Shown here: one piece after another, positions 1-10,700 of the stretch
Numbering within the stretch: position 1 is the stretch's first letter
Layout: every line of letters begins with the position of its first letter
Assembly (NCBI GenBank): GCA_023261745.1
Contig: JAGDXR010000042.1
Coordinates: 1,373-37,974 of the forward strand
From: Thermoplasmata archaeon
Lineage (GTDB): Archaea > Thermoplasmatota > Thermoplasmata > Thermoplasmatales > ARK-15
Length of the DNA: 36,602 bases
Direction: 5' to 3'
Made by a program: the position numbers and the translations under genes
Notes under the pieces: model-generated
The model's database searches: none
Seen by the model: the letters and a program-made list of their open reading frames with translations, nothing else
Told to the model about the DNA's origin: nothing

Positions 1-299
1 ACACAATAACATTTCAGGAACCTAATGGAACGTATGATTACACGGTATCCACAGTCAATAAGAGCTACAAACCATCCCCTTCATCAGGATCGTTTACAGT
101 GAATGGTGTAAGTGTAACCGAAACAATAACATTCAATCTGGCAACATATAATGTGAGTTTCAGTGAGAGCGGACTACCATCGGGAACGAAATGGTACGTG
201 AATCTGACCAACGGGCAGACATATTCATCGACAACAAACACAATAACATTTCAGGAACCTAATGGAACGTATGATTACACGGTATCCACAGTGAATAAA
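1..299 (+). repeat. Near-identical 237-bp tandem repeat (79 codons)
   Basis: Bases 1-56 recur almost perfectly at 238-293, an offset of 237 bp or exactly 79 codons, so the reading frame is kept. After about base 299 the downstream units are related only at protein level and are much more AT-rich. The boundary marks the edge of a recently duplicated or homogenised block that continues to the left of the window. Confidence 0.85.
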
Positions 300-2903
300 G
301 AATATTCCCCTACTCCATCATCAGGATCTCTTAATGTTAGTGGTAAAAATGTAAATCAGAATGTGGTATTTAATTTAGTAACTTATTATGCAATTTTTAC
401 CGAGACAGGATTACCAAGTAATGTTACTTGGTATGTCAACATTTCGAATAATGGAATTTCAGAGCATTCTGATTTAAATAATATTTTAATATCGCTTCCA
501 AATGGAACTTATTATTATAAAATTTCCACCATTAATAAATCATATTATCCTGTTCCATCCGGTGGAAATTTTACAATAAAAGGAAAGAATATATATATAA
601 GCATTAAATTTATATTGAAAACATATAATGTATCTTTTGAAGAAAATAATTTACCAAATGGAACTTTATGGTATTTGAAAATAACAGGCAACGGAATTAA
701 CAAAACCTTCAATTCGACTAATCGATACATAAATATTTCACTTCCAAATGGAACATATACCTATATTCCATCATCTAACAATTCTAATTATTCTGCAATT
801 CAGAGAAGCTTTATTATAAATGGATCTTCTCAATTAATCATCATTAATTTTACGTTTGCAACATATGAAGTTGTTTTTTATGTTATTAATTATACTAAAA
901 ATGTAAAATGGTACATCAATTTATCAAACAATCAGAGTTTCAACAGTACAGACAACTCATTAATAATTTATGTATACAGGGGGAATTATTATTTTAATGT
1001 GTCAGTTTCAAATAAAAATTATTATATTTTACCCAACTATGGAACTTTTACTGTCATTAACAAATCTTTGAAAATAAATCTTGAAATGTATATAAAATAT
1101 TACAACTTAACTGTAACTGAAACAGGTCTTCCAAATTCCATAAAATGGTATTTCAACATTACAAATTATGCTTTTTTCAATACAACCAATAATGAAATGA
1201 AAATAAAGGTTCCTAACGGCACATATTATTACAATATTTCTACAAACGATAAAAATTATAGACCCAGCCAATCTACAGGTATTTTCGTAATAAATGGAAG
1301 GAATGATCAAATAAACATATCATTCATCCCTGTAAAATTTCTGATTACATTCAATGCAATAAATTTACCTCCTGGAATCACATGGTATGTCAATATTTCC
1401 GGAATTAATTTTTATCATAGCAATAATTCAAGGATTAATTTTTATTTATTTAATGGCACTTATTATTATAATATAAGTTCACAAAATAAATCTTATAAGC
1501 CCAATTTTTATTCAGGTATTTTGAATGTAAATGGATCTTCCATATCAATAAATGTTACATTTTTACCTGTTCTGTATTCTGTCAAATTTACGGAATATGG
1601 ACTTCCACAGGGTCTTGAATGGTATGTATCCATTGGAAATAAGACGATAAAAACATATTCAAATATTGTAGAATTTCAATTATTTAACGGTACTTACAAA
1701 TATTATATAGATAATATAATAAACATCACTTCATCAGAAAGACTCTTTGCAAACCAATCCAATGGTTATATAAATGTAAACGGTAAAAATATAACTGTTG
1801 ATGTAATATTCAGGATTCAGTATTATCTGACAATTATCGTATTTCCATCAAATTCCGCAATAACTAATATTTCATCAGAATGGGTAACCATTAATTCAAC
1901 AATTCATATAGGCATTATTCCAATTAATAAATATAAATTTATAAAATGGGAAGGATATGGGAAAGGAAATTACAGTGGTTATAATCAAAATATCAGTATA
2001 AAGATGGAGTCGGCCATCACAGAAAAGGCAATTTTAAATTTGACATATCAAGTAAAAATAATTGAATATGGTTTACCAAACGGTACATACTGGTATGTTT
2101 CAATTCAAAACTATACAATTTCAACAAACAATACATTCATCCCTGTTAATCTGATAAACGGTACATATAATTTAATATTCTTTTCCAGTAATAAGGATTT
2201 TATAGCAAACAATACAACAATGGAAATAAATGGAAAAAGTGAAAATATATCAGTTTACTTTTATTTATTGAAATTCCCCGTATATGTTGTAGAAAATTTA
2301 ACAGATCAGAGTGTTTACTGGGGGATTAAAATATCTGGTCCATATATTAATCAAACAATTAAAGGATATAATTCCACATTAATTGCCTATCTGCCAAATG
2401 GTACTTTTAATTTATATATAATATCTCCTGAGGGGTATCATGTTTCATCGGAAAAATTGACTGTAAATATATCTGGAGAACCTGTAAAAATATCTGTTTA
2501 CTTTATAATTAATAAATATTTATTAAATATAACAATTTTTGGTATAAAAAATACAACTAAATGGCAATTATATATTTCTGGTAAAACATTCAATGGACAA
2601 AATGTAAACATCTTTTATAATTTCACTGGTTCAACCGCCCAAATTTTAATACCCAACGGTACATACAATATAAAAATAATTTCAAATACATTTTCATTGA
2701 ATGAATCTAATCTAAATATCAATATTTCAGGAAAAAATTTATCAATAAAAGTAAGTACAAATCAACCTTATTCCATATTTTACATTATTATACCTGTAAT
2801 TTTAATTTTAATTCTATTATTTATATTATATAGAAAGAGGAAAAAACCTGAAGAAACAAATGAGGAAGAAATTGAAATATATAGAAATGATAATCTTCTC
2901 TGA
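1..2903 (+). CDS. Large tandem-repeat cell-surface protein, 5' end outside window
   Basis: The frame is open from base 3, so the first visible GTG (99) is not a real start and the gene begins upstream. About 967 residues are visible. They form roughly ten units of 75-80 residues with the pattern 'Y-x-V-x-F-x-E-x-GLP-x-G-x-x-WY-V', then 'NGTY-x-Y' and 'G-x-x-x-V-x-G', a unit commonly seen in surface proteins of Thermoplasmata. One different module lies near bases 1815-2035 (FIKWEGYGKGNYSGYNQNI), which resembles the InlB B-repeat type (Flg_new_2). The end is a single hydrophobic helix (about 2770-2830) followed by a basic and then acidic cytoplasmic tail, giving a type I membrane anchor. N-x-S/T sequons are very dense, so heavy glycosylation is likely. 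The first 300 bases are less AT-rich than the rest. The role is unknown; a stalk, adhesin or cell-envelope protein is an inference. Confidence 0.85.
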   Translation, partial: TITFQEPNGTYDYTVSTVNKSYKPSPSSGSFTVNGVSVTETITFNLATYNVSFSESGLPSGTKWYVNLTNGQTYSSTTNTITFQEPNGTYDYTVSTVNKEYSPTPSSGSLNVSGKNVNQNVVFNLVTYYAIFTETGLPSNVTWYVNISNNGISEHSDLNNILISLPNGTYYYKISTINKSYYPVPSGGNFTIKGKNIYISIKFILKTYNVSFEENNLPNGTLWYLKITGNGINKTFNSTNRYINISLPNGTYTYIPSSNNSNYSAIQRSFIINGSSQLIIINFTFATYEVVFYVINYTKNVKWYINLSNNQSFNSTDNSLIIYVYRGNYYFNVSVSNKNYYILPNYGTFTVINKSLKINLEMYIKYYNLTVTETGLPNSIKWYFNITNYAFFNTTNNEMKIKVPNGTYYYNISTNDKNYRPSQSTGIFVINGRNDQINISFIPVKFLITFNAINLPPGITWYVNISGINFYHSNNSRINFYLFNGTYYYNISSQNKSYKPNFYSGILNVNGSSISINVTFLPVLYSVKFTEYGLPQGLEWYVSIGNKTIKTYSNIVEFQLFNGTYKYYIDNIINITSSERLFANQSNGYINVNGKNITVDVIFRIQYYLTIIVFPSNSAITNISSEWVTINSTIHIGIIPINKYKFIKWEGYGKGNYSGYNQNISIKMESAITEKAILNLTYQVKIIEYGLPNGTYWYVSIQNYTISTNNTFIPVNLINGTYNLIFFSSNKDFIANNTTMEINGKSENISVYFYLLKFPVYVVENLTDQSVYWGIKISGPYINQTIKGYNSTLIAYLPNGTFNLYIISPEGYHVSSEKLTVNISGEPVKISVYFIINKYLLNITIFGIKNTTKWQLYISGKTFNGQNVNIFYNFTGSTAQILIPNGTYNIKIISNTFSLNESNLNINISGKNLSIKVSTNQPYSIFYIIIPVILILILLFILYRKRKKPEETNEEEIEIYRNDNLL

Positions 2904-2908
2904 AAACT

Positions 2909-3481
2909 ATGTGCAATTTATGCATATTGATGAGGCATGGAGAATCCCTTGCTAACAAAAATAAAATTGTATGGAGTCTAAAACATGGATTTCCATTAAC
3001 CGATTTAGGAAGAGAAATGGTTTTAAAAAGAATTCATGAATTGAAGAAATTGAAAATAGATCTCATCGTAACCAGTGAAATAGAGAGGGCGGTTGAAACG
3101 GCAAAAATCATATCTTCGAAGATTAATGTTCCTTATAAAATAGATTCAAGGATAAATGAGATAAACTTCACAATATTTTCTGGAAATAGTGAAGATATTG
3201 TTCCAAGATATACTTATGAATCTGTGTATATTGAGAACTGGGATGAAATAATGAAAAGATCATTAGATGCAATCAATTCATATGATGGATCCATTCTGTA
3301 TATCACACATGCATTTATCATAAGAGTTATTCTTTCCTATTTTTTGGATTTAACAGAAAACAATAGTTTTGGGATAAATGTGGGATATGCAACCTTAAGC
3401 ATAATAAATAATAACAGGATAATTTCCATAGGTGCTGAAAACATCGATTTGAAAAAAATACAATATCATACAATGGTATGA
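2909..3481 (+). CDS. Histidine phosphatase family protein (phosphoglycerate mutase-like)
   Basis: This is a 190-residue cytoplasmic protein of the histidine phosphatase superfamily, which removes phosphate through a phospho-histidine intermediate. The catalytic motif RHGE is at residues 9-12, with 'TDLGR' at 31-35, the 'S-E-I-E-R' phosphate-pocket segment near residue 60 and the second catalytic histidine in 'YITHAF' (about residue 134). These are the expected elements in the expected order, and the length fits a minimal family member without a lid insertion. The ATG lies 5 bases after the stop of the surface-repeat gene, so the two are probably co-transcribed. The substrate cannot be read from the sequence: family members act on phosphosugars, nucleotides or cofactors such as alpha-ribazole phosphate. 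True glycolytic mutase activity is unlikely at this size. Confidence 0.85.
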   Translation: MCNLCILMRHGESLANKNKIVWSLKHGFPLTDLGREMVLKRIHELKKLKIDLIVTSEIERAVETAKIISSKINVPYKIDSRINEINFTIFSGNSEDIVPRYTYESVYIENWDEIMKRSLDAINSYDGSILYITHAFIIRVILSYFLDLTENNSFGINVGYATLSIINNNRIISIGAENIDLKKIQYHTMV

Positions 3482-3518
3482 CATTTGTAAAATTTTATTA
3501 AAATATTGTAAAACATTA

Positions 3519-3544
3519 GTTTTTCATTAATTTTTTATTTTTTT
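3519..3544 (+). terminator. T-rich stretch, probable archaeal terminator
   Basis: Several runs of T (four to seven) follow the stop of the histidine phosphatase gene within 65 bases. No hairpin is evident. Oligo-T tracts suffice for termination in archaea. Confidence 0.45.
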
Positions 3545-3547
3545 GTA

Positions 3548-3588
3548 TTTAAATATAACGGAAAAAAATTTCGAAAAGAATATATATA
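3548..3588 (+). promoter_or_regulatory. Promoter region of the S-layer-like gene
   Basis: TTTAAATATAA at 3548-3558 matches the archaeal TATA box, which would start transcription near 3580. A second A/T element (AATATATATA, 3579-3588) preceded by the purine-rich CGAAAAG could act instead, giving a start near 3610. A strong ribosome site GGAGG (3610-3614) lies 7 bases before the ATG at 3622, as expected for a highly expressed leadered gene. Confidence 0.5.
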
Positions 3589-3621
3589 GTTTTTATAATA
3601 TGGTAACTTGGAGGATTTATT

Positions 3622-6600
3622 ATGAAAAACGCAATATATAAAAAGGGGGTCTTTGCAATATTCGTAGTGTCTTTGATGATACTTTCAGCATTCTTTGTAA
3701 CATCCCCTGCAATGGCAATAAAACCACAAACAGTAGGAACAGTGACTTTCAATCCATCAAGCGGAGCATTTCCAGGTCAACTAGTCACATATACATGGTC
3801 GGGATTACCAAGCAATCTGATTGCACCGGTTTATGTTACTGTATTCATAAATGGAGCACCCTATACAACAACACAGGCATCATATTCAGCAGGAACGATC
3901 ACAGGTGAATTCACAATGCCGAATGGCCAGCCGGGAACAACATATTCAGTATATTTAGAATATAAGGACAGTGCAGGAAACTATGGGATATCCTCTACTA
4001 ACAAGGGAAAAATAACTGTAAATCTTTATGCTGCACCTACAGGAGTAGCTGGAACTACATACTATACAGATAATATAATGATGCCAACAACAATAAACGG
4101 TATGGTCAATTATACAGGTCAAAAAAATGTTACAGCAATATTCAATACTGGCTCAAACAATCTGAATGTAATAACCAATTCTACATTTAATGCAAGCAAA
4201 TCAAAAACAACATTATCTTCATTAAACCTGTCTACAATGAATGTGGGCATTCAAACCATTTATGGTGGATTGCAAACATTCAATCAGGTATATAAATATC
4301 AGAACATATCAATGAATTCGACTGCATACAATGGAGGGATTTATGGACTTTCACTGCCCGCCTCAAGTATATTCACGACCACTTTTTCTGTAAGTAATGG
4401 CAAGATAACATCTATAGTTCTTTTGGCATACATAAATCAAACAGTAAATGGCCAACTGGTGTCATTTGAATTAAATGGTAAATATACGAATACCATTTCC
4501 AGCCCTGGGAATTATACAATGCTTGGAACAATCAATGCAATTGAACCAGCAATGTTAAAAAATAACTTCACAGGACAGATGTCTGCAACATATGACATCG
4601 TGTCATTTTACCAGGGCACAAGCTATACATATGTTAATTATACTTTGTCAGTCAATCTAAACGGTAATACATATGATAATATTGTAATTCTAAAAGCACA
4701 GTATGTCAATACAACAACGGTATATGGAAAATCAACCACAACAACTGTAACATCACAGGATAAATTAAATGTGCAGTCTGGATATGAATTCCAGAGCATA
4801 TATGTAAGTTTAAGAGATCCCGGAATATTTGGAACATTCATACAGAATTATGTTAATTCAAAATTGATGACTGGTAATCTGTCATTCTCATTCAAAAATT
4901 ATTCAAAATCAGTACTTTCAGGATCATTTGTATGGAAAGACAACATGACTGGAATAACAATCACATTAAACAATGTAACATTAGCAGGATATCTATATCT
5001 GAATATAACAACAAACAATTATTCACCGGGAGTAGATTACATCAGCCCTGCAGTATGGAATTACACTAGTTTAACCACCGTTTATTTGATTAACAAAACA
5101 ACAGGAATCAACATATCAGGTAAAAATTCATTCACGACACAGTTCAGTACACCTGTTCTGACAGGCGGACAGACCAAGAATGTTTATCAGAACAATACTG
5201 AGGTTACAATCAATACGAACTTCTATGATAAGATTGGATATCCATATTTAGTATCTGCAACTGTTCCATATACACAGATTGAATTAATATATAATAATGA
5301 AATTGCATATGTGAGCCAGAATTTCTCCCTAGTTACAAATCCATACAATCTTACAGTTTCAAACCATAATAATAATACCCTGTATACAAACATTAAAGGA
5401 TTCAACATAACACTAAATAATAATGCAGGTAATTTGTGGATCAATGTAACGAATGAGAATGATACGCTGTACGGATTCAGCAGTAATGGGGACATCAGTT
5501 ATTATCTGACAATCAAGGGATCAGTATCCTCAACTTATGTTAGTGAAATATATAATGCAAATTATACACCATCAAAAGTAACACAAAATATAATTAACAA
5601 ATATGCGGGAAGTTCTACATTATCGTTATCACAGAATTTAACAGTAACCTTTACAATAACTGATATTTATGGATCCATATCTTACGGGTTTATAAAATCT
5701 GGATCATTAAGTGTAGCTTATCCTGCATACAGTGGATCAATCACAATAAACGGTATGGGAACCTCCAGCATTTCTTCATTGGCATTTTCTGCAGCAAGCA
5801 GCAAATCTTCAATAGGTGTAATAACATCTACCTCAGGGTTTAAGAATTCAACAGTTTTAGGATATTACAATACCACATTCAAGGTTGTTAAAGTGATTCC
5901 TGCATTGTTTGGATTATCAACAATGAATGGTATGGCGGTTTTGTGGGCGAATACAACAATCAAAAATGCAACACATTCAATAAAACTGGATCCATTATTC
6001 AAGGGTATGCAGAATGATACGATAATACTGACAATATATTCGTTGAAACCATATTACAATCTAACAAGTTCCGTAAACTCTAATTCGCAGTACCTGAATA
6101 TCACAGGTATTGGATATTCTGGATATATTCAGAACGTTATGATTTCAGGGACAGTTACGATAACTGATATGTATTATGCAATATCAAATAACTATACATA
6201 TACGGGATATGTAAAGGAAATACCATTCTTAAATACAAAAACGCTGACTGTTAATACGTATTTCAATTATACATCAGGGGCGATTCCAACTACAACAAAT
6301 GTATCAAGTTCGAATATTACAGCTATTATAGCTTCGCCCATGGTTAATCTGACACTTACACCTGAATATAACATTTATCTGCAGATAAACATAACAGATC
6401 TGTATAATAACTACTACAATTCCTTCGGGATATATGATGGGATGATGGTGTCAACATATAAAGGTCTGTTTAACTATGGTAATCTTTCAAAGATGACATT
6501 AACAGGAACATCGGCAGGACAAGTAATAATTGAAGCGTCTGTAATGGAATCACAGTTGTTCATTTCTGGAACTTATGGTAATATAACATTTACCACAAAT

Positions 6601-7656
6601 GGAGTAGACGTATATAATGCAGGTCCTATCCCGATTTCAGGTATAACAACAGTAACAAACGGATTCGGCAGCGGTACAGTTTCCGGAGAATTAATGATTA
6701 CCGATTTCATGCCATATATTTATTCAAATGGTGAGTATCTAAGCTCATTTAACGTTACAGGAATGTTATATGTACAGGGATTCTACGCAAATAACACGGC
6801 ATTTGGCATGACAATTATGTTGAATCAGACAGTGGTTATGCAAAACTATTATATGTCAACGACGACACAATCAACTGTGAATTATGTATATAATGGGACA
6901 TATGCTATGGATAATATGGGAATATCACCAAGCTATTCATATGCATTATTGCAGGGTTCTGGAGCATTGGTAATATCAATATCTAACAACACAATTGCCG
7001 AAATTGCAACACAGACAGGTCAGATAGTTAATATCAGCCTTAAACAGCTCAATGCCAAGATTGAAGGAGTCTGGACAACTGAGAATAATACATATGCAGA
7101 AATTAATACAGATTATGGAAACATGATAGCTGCTCTGAATTCACTTAATGCAACAATACAGAATGTAAATAAAAATGGAATCGCAACCATTGAAACCAGC
7201 CTTGGAACAATACAGACAAGCATTAACAATCTTAATTCAAAGATCATTGCATTGAATGGAACTGTAGCCACGATTTCAACATCTATCGGAACAATACAGA
7301 CAAACATTAACAACCTTGGAACAACGATAAATACGATAAATGGCAACGTTAACAATTTAGTTGGCGCATCTGTAACAATTGAAACCATGCTTGGAAATAT
7401 CACCGGGCATGTAATTGCAATACAGAACGGAACAGCAAAAATCGCAACAAACATGGGAGAGGTTACAGTAGCAATGCAGAATGTATCTTCAAATATGAAA
7501 CAGGTTGGAACAGGCGTCAATGACGTGATGATATGGAACATCATAGTAATGATTCTGGTACTGGTAACACTTGTGTTTGTACTGATTGTGATCCTTCAGG
7601 TAAACAGAATAGCAAAGAAACAGTCCCAGCATACAACAGAAGAAGGCAACCAGTAA
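3622..7656 (+). CDS. S-layer-like exported protein with C-terminal coiled-coil stalk and membrane anchor
   Basis: The 1344-residue protein begins with a clear signal peptide (KNAIYKKG, hydrophobic core to about residue 30, cleavage after 'AMA'). The long ectodomain is rich in N, T, S, Y and G with few charged residues and dozens of N-x-S/T sequons. Its first 110 residues look like an Ig-type beta sandwich. Residues about 1130-1300 have regular I/L/V spacing with N/T/S, as in a coiled coil, including a 28-residue internal repeat. One transmembrane helix (about 1305-1327) and a short basic/polar tail follow. There is strong GGAGG and its own promoter. Signal peptide, low charge, glycosylation sites, stalk and anchor suggest a surface-layer or surface-filament protein. 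This is inferred from architecture; I recognise no named family. Confidence 0.75.
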   Translation: MKNAIYKKGVFAIFVVSLMILSAFFVTSPAMAIKPQTVGTVTFNPSSGAFPGQLVTYTWSGLPSNLIAPVYVTVFINGAPYTTTQASYSAGTITGEFTMPNGQPGTTYSVYLEYKDSAGNYGISSTNKGKITVNLYAAPTGVAGTTYYTDNIMMPTTINGMVNYTGQKNVTAIFNTGSNNLNVITNSTFNASKSKTTLSSLNLSTMNVGIQTIYGGLQTFNQVYKYQNISMNSTAYNGGIYGLSLPASSIFTTTFSVSNGKITSIVLLAYINQTVNGQLVSFELNGKYTNTISSPGNYTMLGTINAIEPAMLKNNFTGQMSATYDIVSFYQGTSYTYVNYTLSVNLNGNTYDNIVILKAQYVNTTTVYGKSTTTTVTSQDKLNVQSGYEFQSIYVSLRDPGIFGTFIQNYVNSKLMTGNLSFSFKNYSKSVLSGSFVWKDNMTGITITLNNVTLAGYLYLNITTNNYSPGVDYISPAVWNYTSLTTVYLINKTTGINISGKNSFTTQFSTPVLTGGQTKNVYQNNTEVTINTNFYDKIGYPYLVSATVPYTQIELIYNNEIAYVSQNFSLVTNPYNLTVSNHNNNTLYTNIKGFNITLNNNAGNLWINVTNENDTLYGFSSNGDISYYLTIKGSVSSTYVSEIYNANYTPSKVTQNIINKYAGSSTLSLSQNLTVTFTITDIYGSISYGFIKSGSLSVAYPAYSGSITINGMGTSSISSLAFSAASSKSSIGVITSTSGFKNSTVLGYYNTTFKVVKVIPALFGLSTMNGMAVLWANTTIKNATHSIKLDPLFKGMQNDTIILTIYSLKPYYNLTSSVNSNSQYLNITGIGYSGYIQNVMISGTVTITDMYYAISNNYTYTGYVKEIPFLNTKTLTVNTYFNYTSGAIPTTTNVSSSNITAIIASPMVNLTLTPEYNIYLQINITDLYNNYYNSFGIYDGMMVSTYKGLFNYGNLSKMTLTGTSAGQVIIEASVMESQLFISGTYGNITFTTNGVDVYNAGPIPISGITTVTNGFGSGTVSGELMITDFMPYIYSNGEYLSSFNVTGMLYVQGFYANNTAFGMTIMLNQTVVMQNYYMSTTTQSTVNYVYNGTYAMDNMGISPSYSYALLQGSGALVISISNNTIAEIATQTGQIVNISLKQLNAKIEGVWTTENNTYAEINTDYGNMIAALNSLNATIQNVNKNGIATIETSLGTIQTSINNLNSKIIALNGTVATISTSIGTIQTNINNLGTTINTINGNVNNLVGASVTIETMLGNITGHVIAIQNGTAKIATNMGEVTVAMQNVSSNMKQVGTGVNDVMIWNIIVMILVLVTLVFVLIVILQVNRIAKKQSQHTTEEGNQ
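7204..7314 (+). repeat. 84-bp (28-residue) internal repeat in the coiled-coil region
   Basis: GGAACAATACAGACAA at 7204 returns at 7288, followed by closely similar sequence (CATTAACAA). The 84-base offset equals 28 codons, exactly four heptads, so duplication would extend the stalk without changing its register. Confidence 0.7.
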
Positions 7657-7661
7657 AACTC

Positions 7662-7695
7662 TTTTAAATTTTTATCCTTTTTATTTTTATTGTTT
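7662..7695 (+). terminator. T-rich terminator after S-layer-like gene
   Basis: Runs of four to five T separated by short breaks begin 6 bases after the stop codon. No stable hairpin is seen. Position and composition match archaeal oligo-T terminators. Confidence 0.5.
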
Positions 7696-7710
7696 CTATG
7701 AATAATATAT

Positions 7711-7775
7711 TCTAAATAAAAATATGGCATTGAAAAAATTTAAGATATGTAATTTCATAATATTAGTTAGGAGGG
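7711..7775 (+). promoter_or_regulatory. Promoter and ribosome site of the sedolisin gene
   Basis: A/T boxes TCTAAATAAAAATA (7711-7724) and, after a run of A, TTTAAGATA (7739-7747) are candidate TATA elements; the first gives a start near 7745 and room for a leader. GGAGGG at 7770-7775 lies 6 bases before the ATG. Layout is like that ahead of the S-layer-like gene, so the pair may be expressed in parallel from separate promoters. Confidence 0.4.
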
Positions 7776-7781
7776 TATAAA

Positions 7782-10700
7782 ATGGCAAAACCTCAAATAA
7801 AAAAGTATTTAGCGATATTGGTAGTATCTCTTTTTCTGGTCTCGGCATTTGCAGTGATATCGTCTGCCGCAACTAACAATAAGTATTATACGGTGGAAAA
7901 TCAGGCAGTTAAGGGATATCACTTTGTTTCAGAAATGCAATCTAGCAGCTATGTTACAGGTGAAATATACATACCTTTAAAGAATGCTGATTTATTAAGT
8001 TTCTATGTACAGCAGGTATCCGATCCAAATTCCCCAATGTATGAGCATTATCTAAAAGCTTCACAAATAGAAAATCTCTTTGAAAATAAAGCATTGTTTG
8101 ATTCAACTCTCAATTATCTAAAAAGTAACAATATACAAATAGTAGGAACAGCAATGAATTCAATCATTATTTTCAGGGCAACAACTGCTCAGGTAAAAAA
8201 TGATCTTGGTATGAATATCGGGATTTATTCAAATGGATCGAGTAAATATTATTATTCATATGGAACACCTAAAATCCCGAATGTAATGATATTTGCATCC
8301 AATATATCATCTCTTCTTTTCAATAAGCCATCAACATTCGTTTCTTCACAGGATGTAAAGGAAATGAAAAACAGGTTTATGCAGGTAAATCCAGTATTTT
8401 CCATAGAACCATATTACACAACCTGGTTGCAGAATGTATATAATGCCACAGGATTATATTCCAAAGGATATATGGGTCAGGGACAGACAATAGGAATTCT
8501 TGATTTTGCCGGAGATCCGTATGTTCAGCAGGCTCTTGAAGAATATGACATGATGTATGGATTACCAAATCCACCGAATTTTAACATAGTTCCAATAGGC
8601 CCATACAACCCTATGGTTGGCGTCATAACAGGATGGCAGGGAGAAATTGAGATGGATGTAGAGGCATCACATACAATGGCACCAATGGCCAACATAACGT
8701 TATTCATTGCAAATTATGATTTAAATCTTGGGCCAGTAATAGCATTCATTGATCAATATGCCATGAACCATACTGTTGATTCATTATCCCAGAGTTTTGG
8801 AATTTCAGAATCATATTTTGCCAATTTTCCAGGCCCAGCTGTAGTATATAATTTACAGATGCCTGATATATATTATGAAATCGGATCAATTATGGGAATT
8901 ACATTTTCTGCTTCAACCGGTGATACTGGAGGATCCGGAGACGGAGCGGGACCTCTGGGTGCAACTGAATATCCCTCTATATCTCCGTATGTCACGGCAA
9001 TTGGTGGATCAACCGTATTTGTAACCGTAAATTCATCATTTGGAGTTACAGGTTATGAGAATACTGCCTGGTCAGGTTATGGATTTGTTGCTCCTCATGT
9101 GAATTATGGAGGAGGTACCGGAGGAATATCATCTTTAGAGGCAAGACCCTGGTATCAGAAGAATATGAATACAAATACAATAAGTCCTTTACCGGTGGGA
9201 TATACAAATGGTAGAATGGTTCCTGATATTTCATTAGAAGCAAATGTATTCCCAGGAATGGTCTTTGTGTTCTGGTATAATGGTGCATTTATACCATCGA
9301 TTTCTGGAGGTACCAGTGAGGCCAGTCCACTGTTTGCTGGGTTGATTGTACTGGCATCCCAATATACAGAGTCAATGCATATGGGAAGAGGCATGGGTCT
9401 GGTTAACCCACTGATATACAAATTTGGATTGAACAGCACGATATTTAAGAAAGTATTCGAGCCCATGCAATTTGGATATACAATACCATGGTTTGTTACA
9501 GGTGGATATAACCTGGCAACCGGTTTTGGTTCAATCAACATTGGAATGTTTGCTCATTATGCTTCTAAAGTTTATTCAAGTATGGCAAACCCATTGACAA
9601 TAAATGCAACGATATTAAATCCAACAAATACCACAGGAATGAACGAATTTATAGGAGGGTATAATATCAAAATTGCTGCAGATATAACCTTCAACAACAT
9701 AAATGTAACAACTGGATCATTCTATGCATATATAGAGGACATATACAGTAATTATAATCCAGTAAAACTCATTTACAATTCAACTTTAAAAGAATGGCTT
9801 GGGGAAATTACCGTACCTAAAAATGCAGGTGGAATGGGTTATCTCATAATCAATGGTACATACATGAATTATTCTACATCAGAATTCATGCAGGAATTCT
9901 TTGGTTACATCATATATTTCCTCTATCCAGCAGATTCACCTTACATGATGTCAGTATCACAGATTCCAGCACTGGTATATTATCTGAATGGAACGTTAGT
10001 TAACAATAAAACAATCTATTACTCAGTATTGATGTATTCGATATTCAACAATACTTACTTTAATGTTTACAATGGCTATTCAGTAATAACCAATGGTTCA
10101 GTATATTATGACATTTATGATCCAAGTCTATCCAGTATTAATGGAGTAGGAATTCTGGAGACGATGGGTGGCATGGGAATGTTTCCATTCTTCAATGGTG
10201 ATGATCTCCAGGGTTCTCTCATACTTTCACCTGAAGTTATAGAACCTTCTACGGTAACACCTGGTTCCGACATATTTGTGGAGGGTACAGTATTACCTCC
10301 TATGAATCTATATTATATGGATCCTATGGCTTATGCAGATTCTTATTATTTCTCTTCAATAGAATTTTCACTTGTTTCATTTACAGGTAAAGTATACAGC
10401 AGCATAGTTCTTCCAGCAAATACATTAGGACAGCTTTCAGTTCCAGTAAATGTAGCACCGGGTTACTATGTGGTTGAAATAAACAGCTCTTATAATTCTT
10501 ATTCTCTTGGTACGTGGATAAATGGATCGTTCTTTGGTGAAATTTATGTGGCTCCGGAAAACCTCACACCTCAGCTTTCAATTTCACCAAGTGTAGTTTA
10601 CGAAGGTCAGAGTCCATTGATCACCGCAAGCATATATGCAGGAAAAACGCCAGTCGAATTTGGAATGTTCTCCCTGACGATCTATCCGGAATCTCTAAAC

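Noticed and set aside
1-2903. CRISPR-like regular repeats
   Set aside because: The repeats are 237 bp, in frame and coding, with no short direct repeats plus unique spacers. No CRISPR array was seen anywhere in the window.
7113-7544. 143-codon minus-strand frame inside the S-layer-like gene
   Set aside because: It mirrors the repetitive coiled-coil codons on the other strand; no start signals and no recognisable protein.
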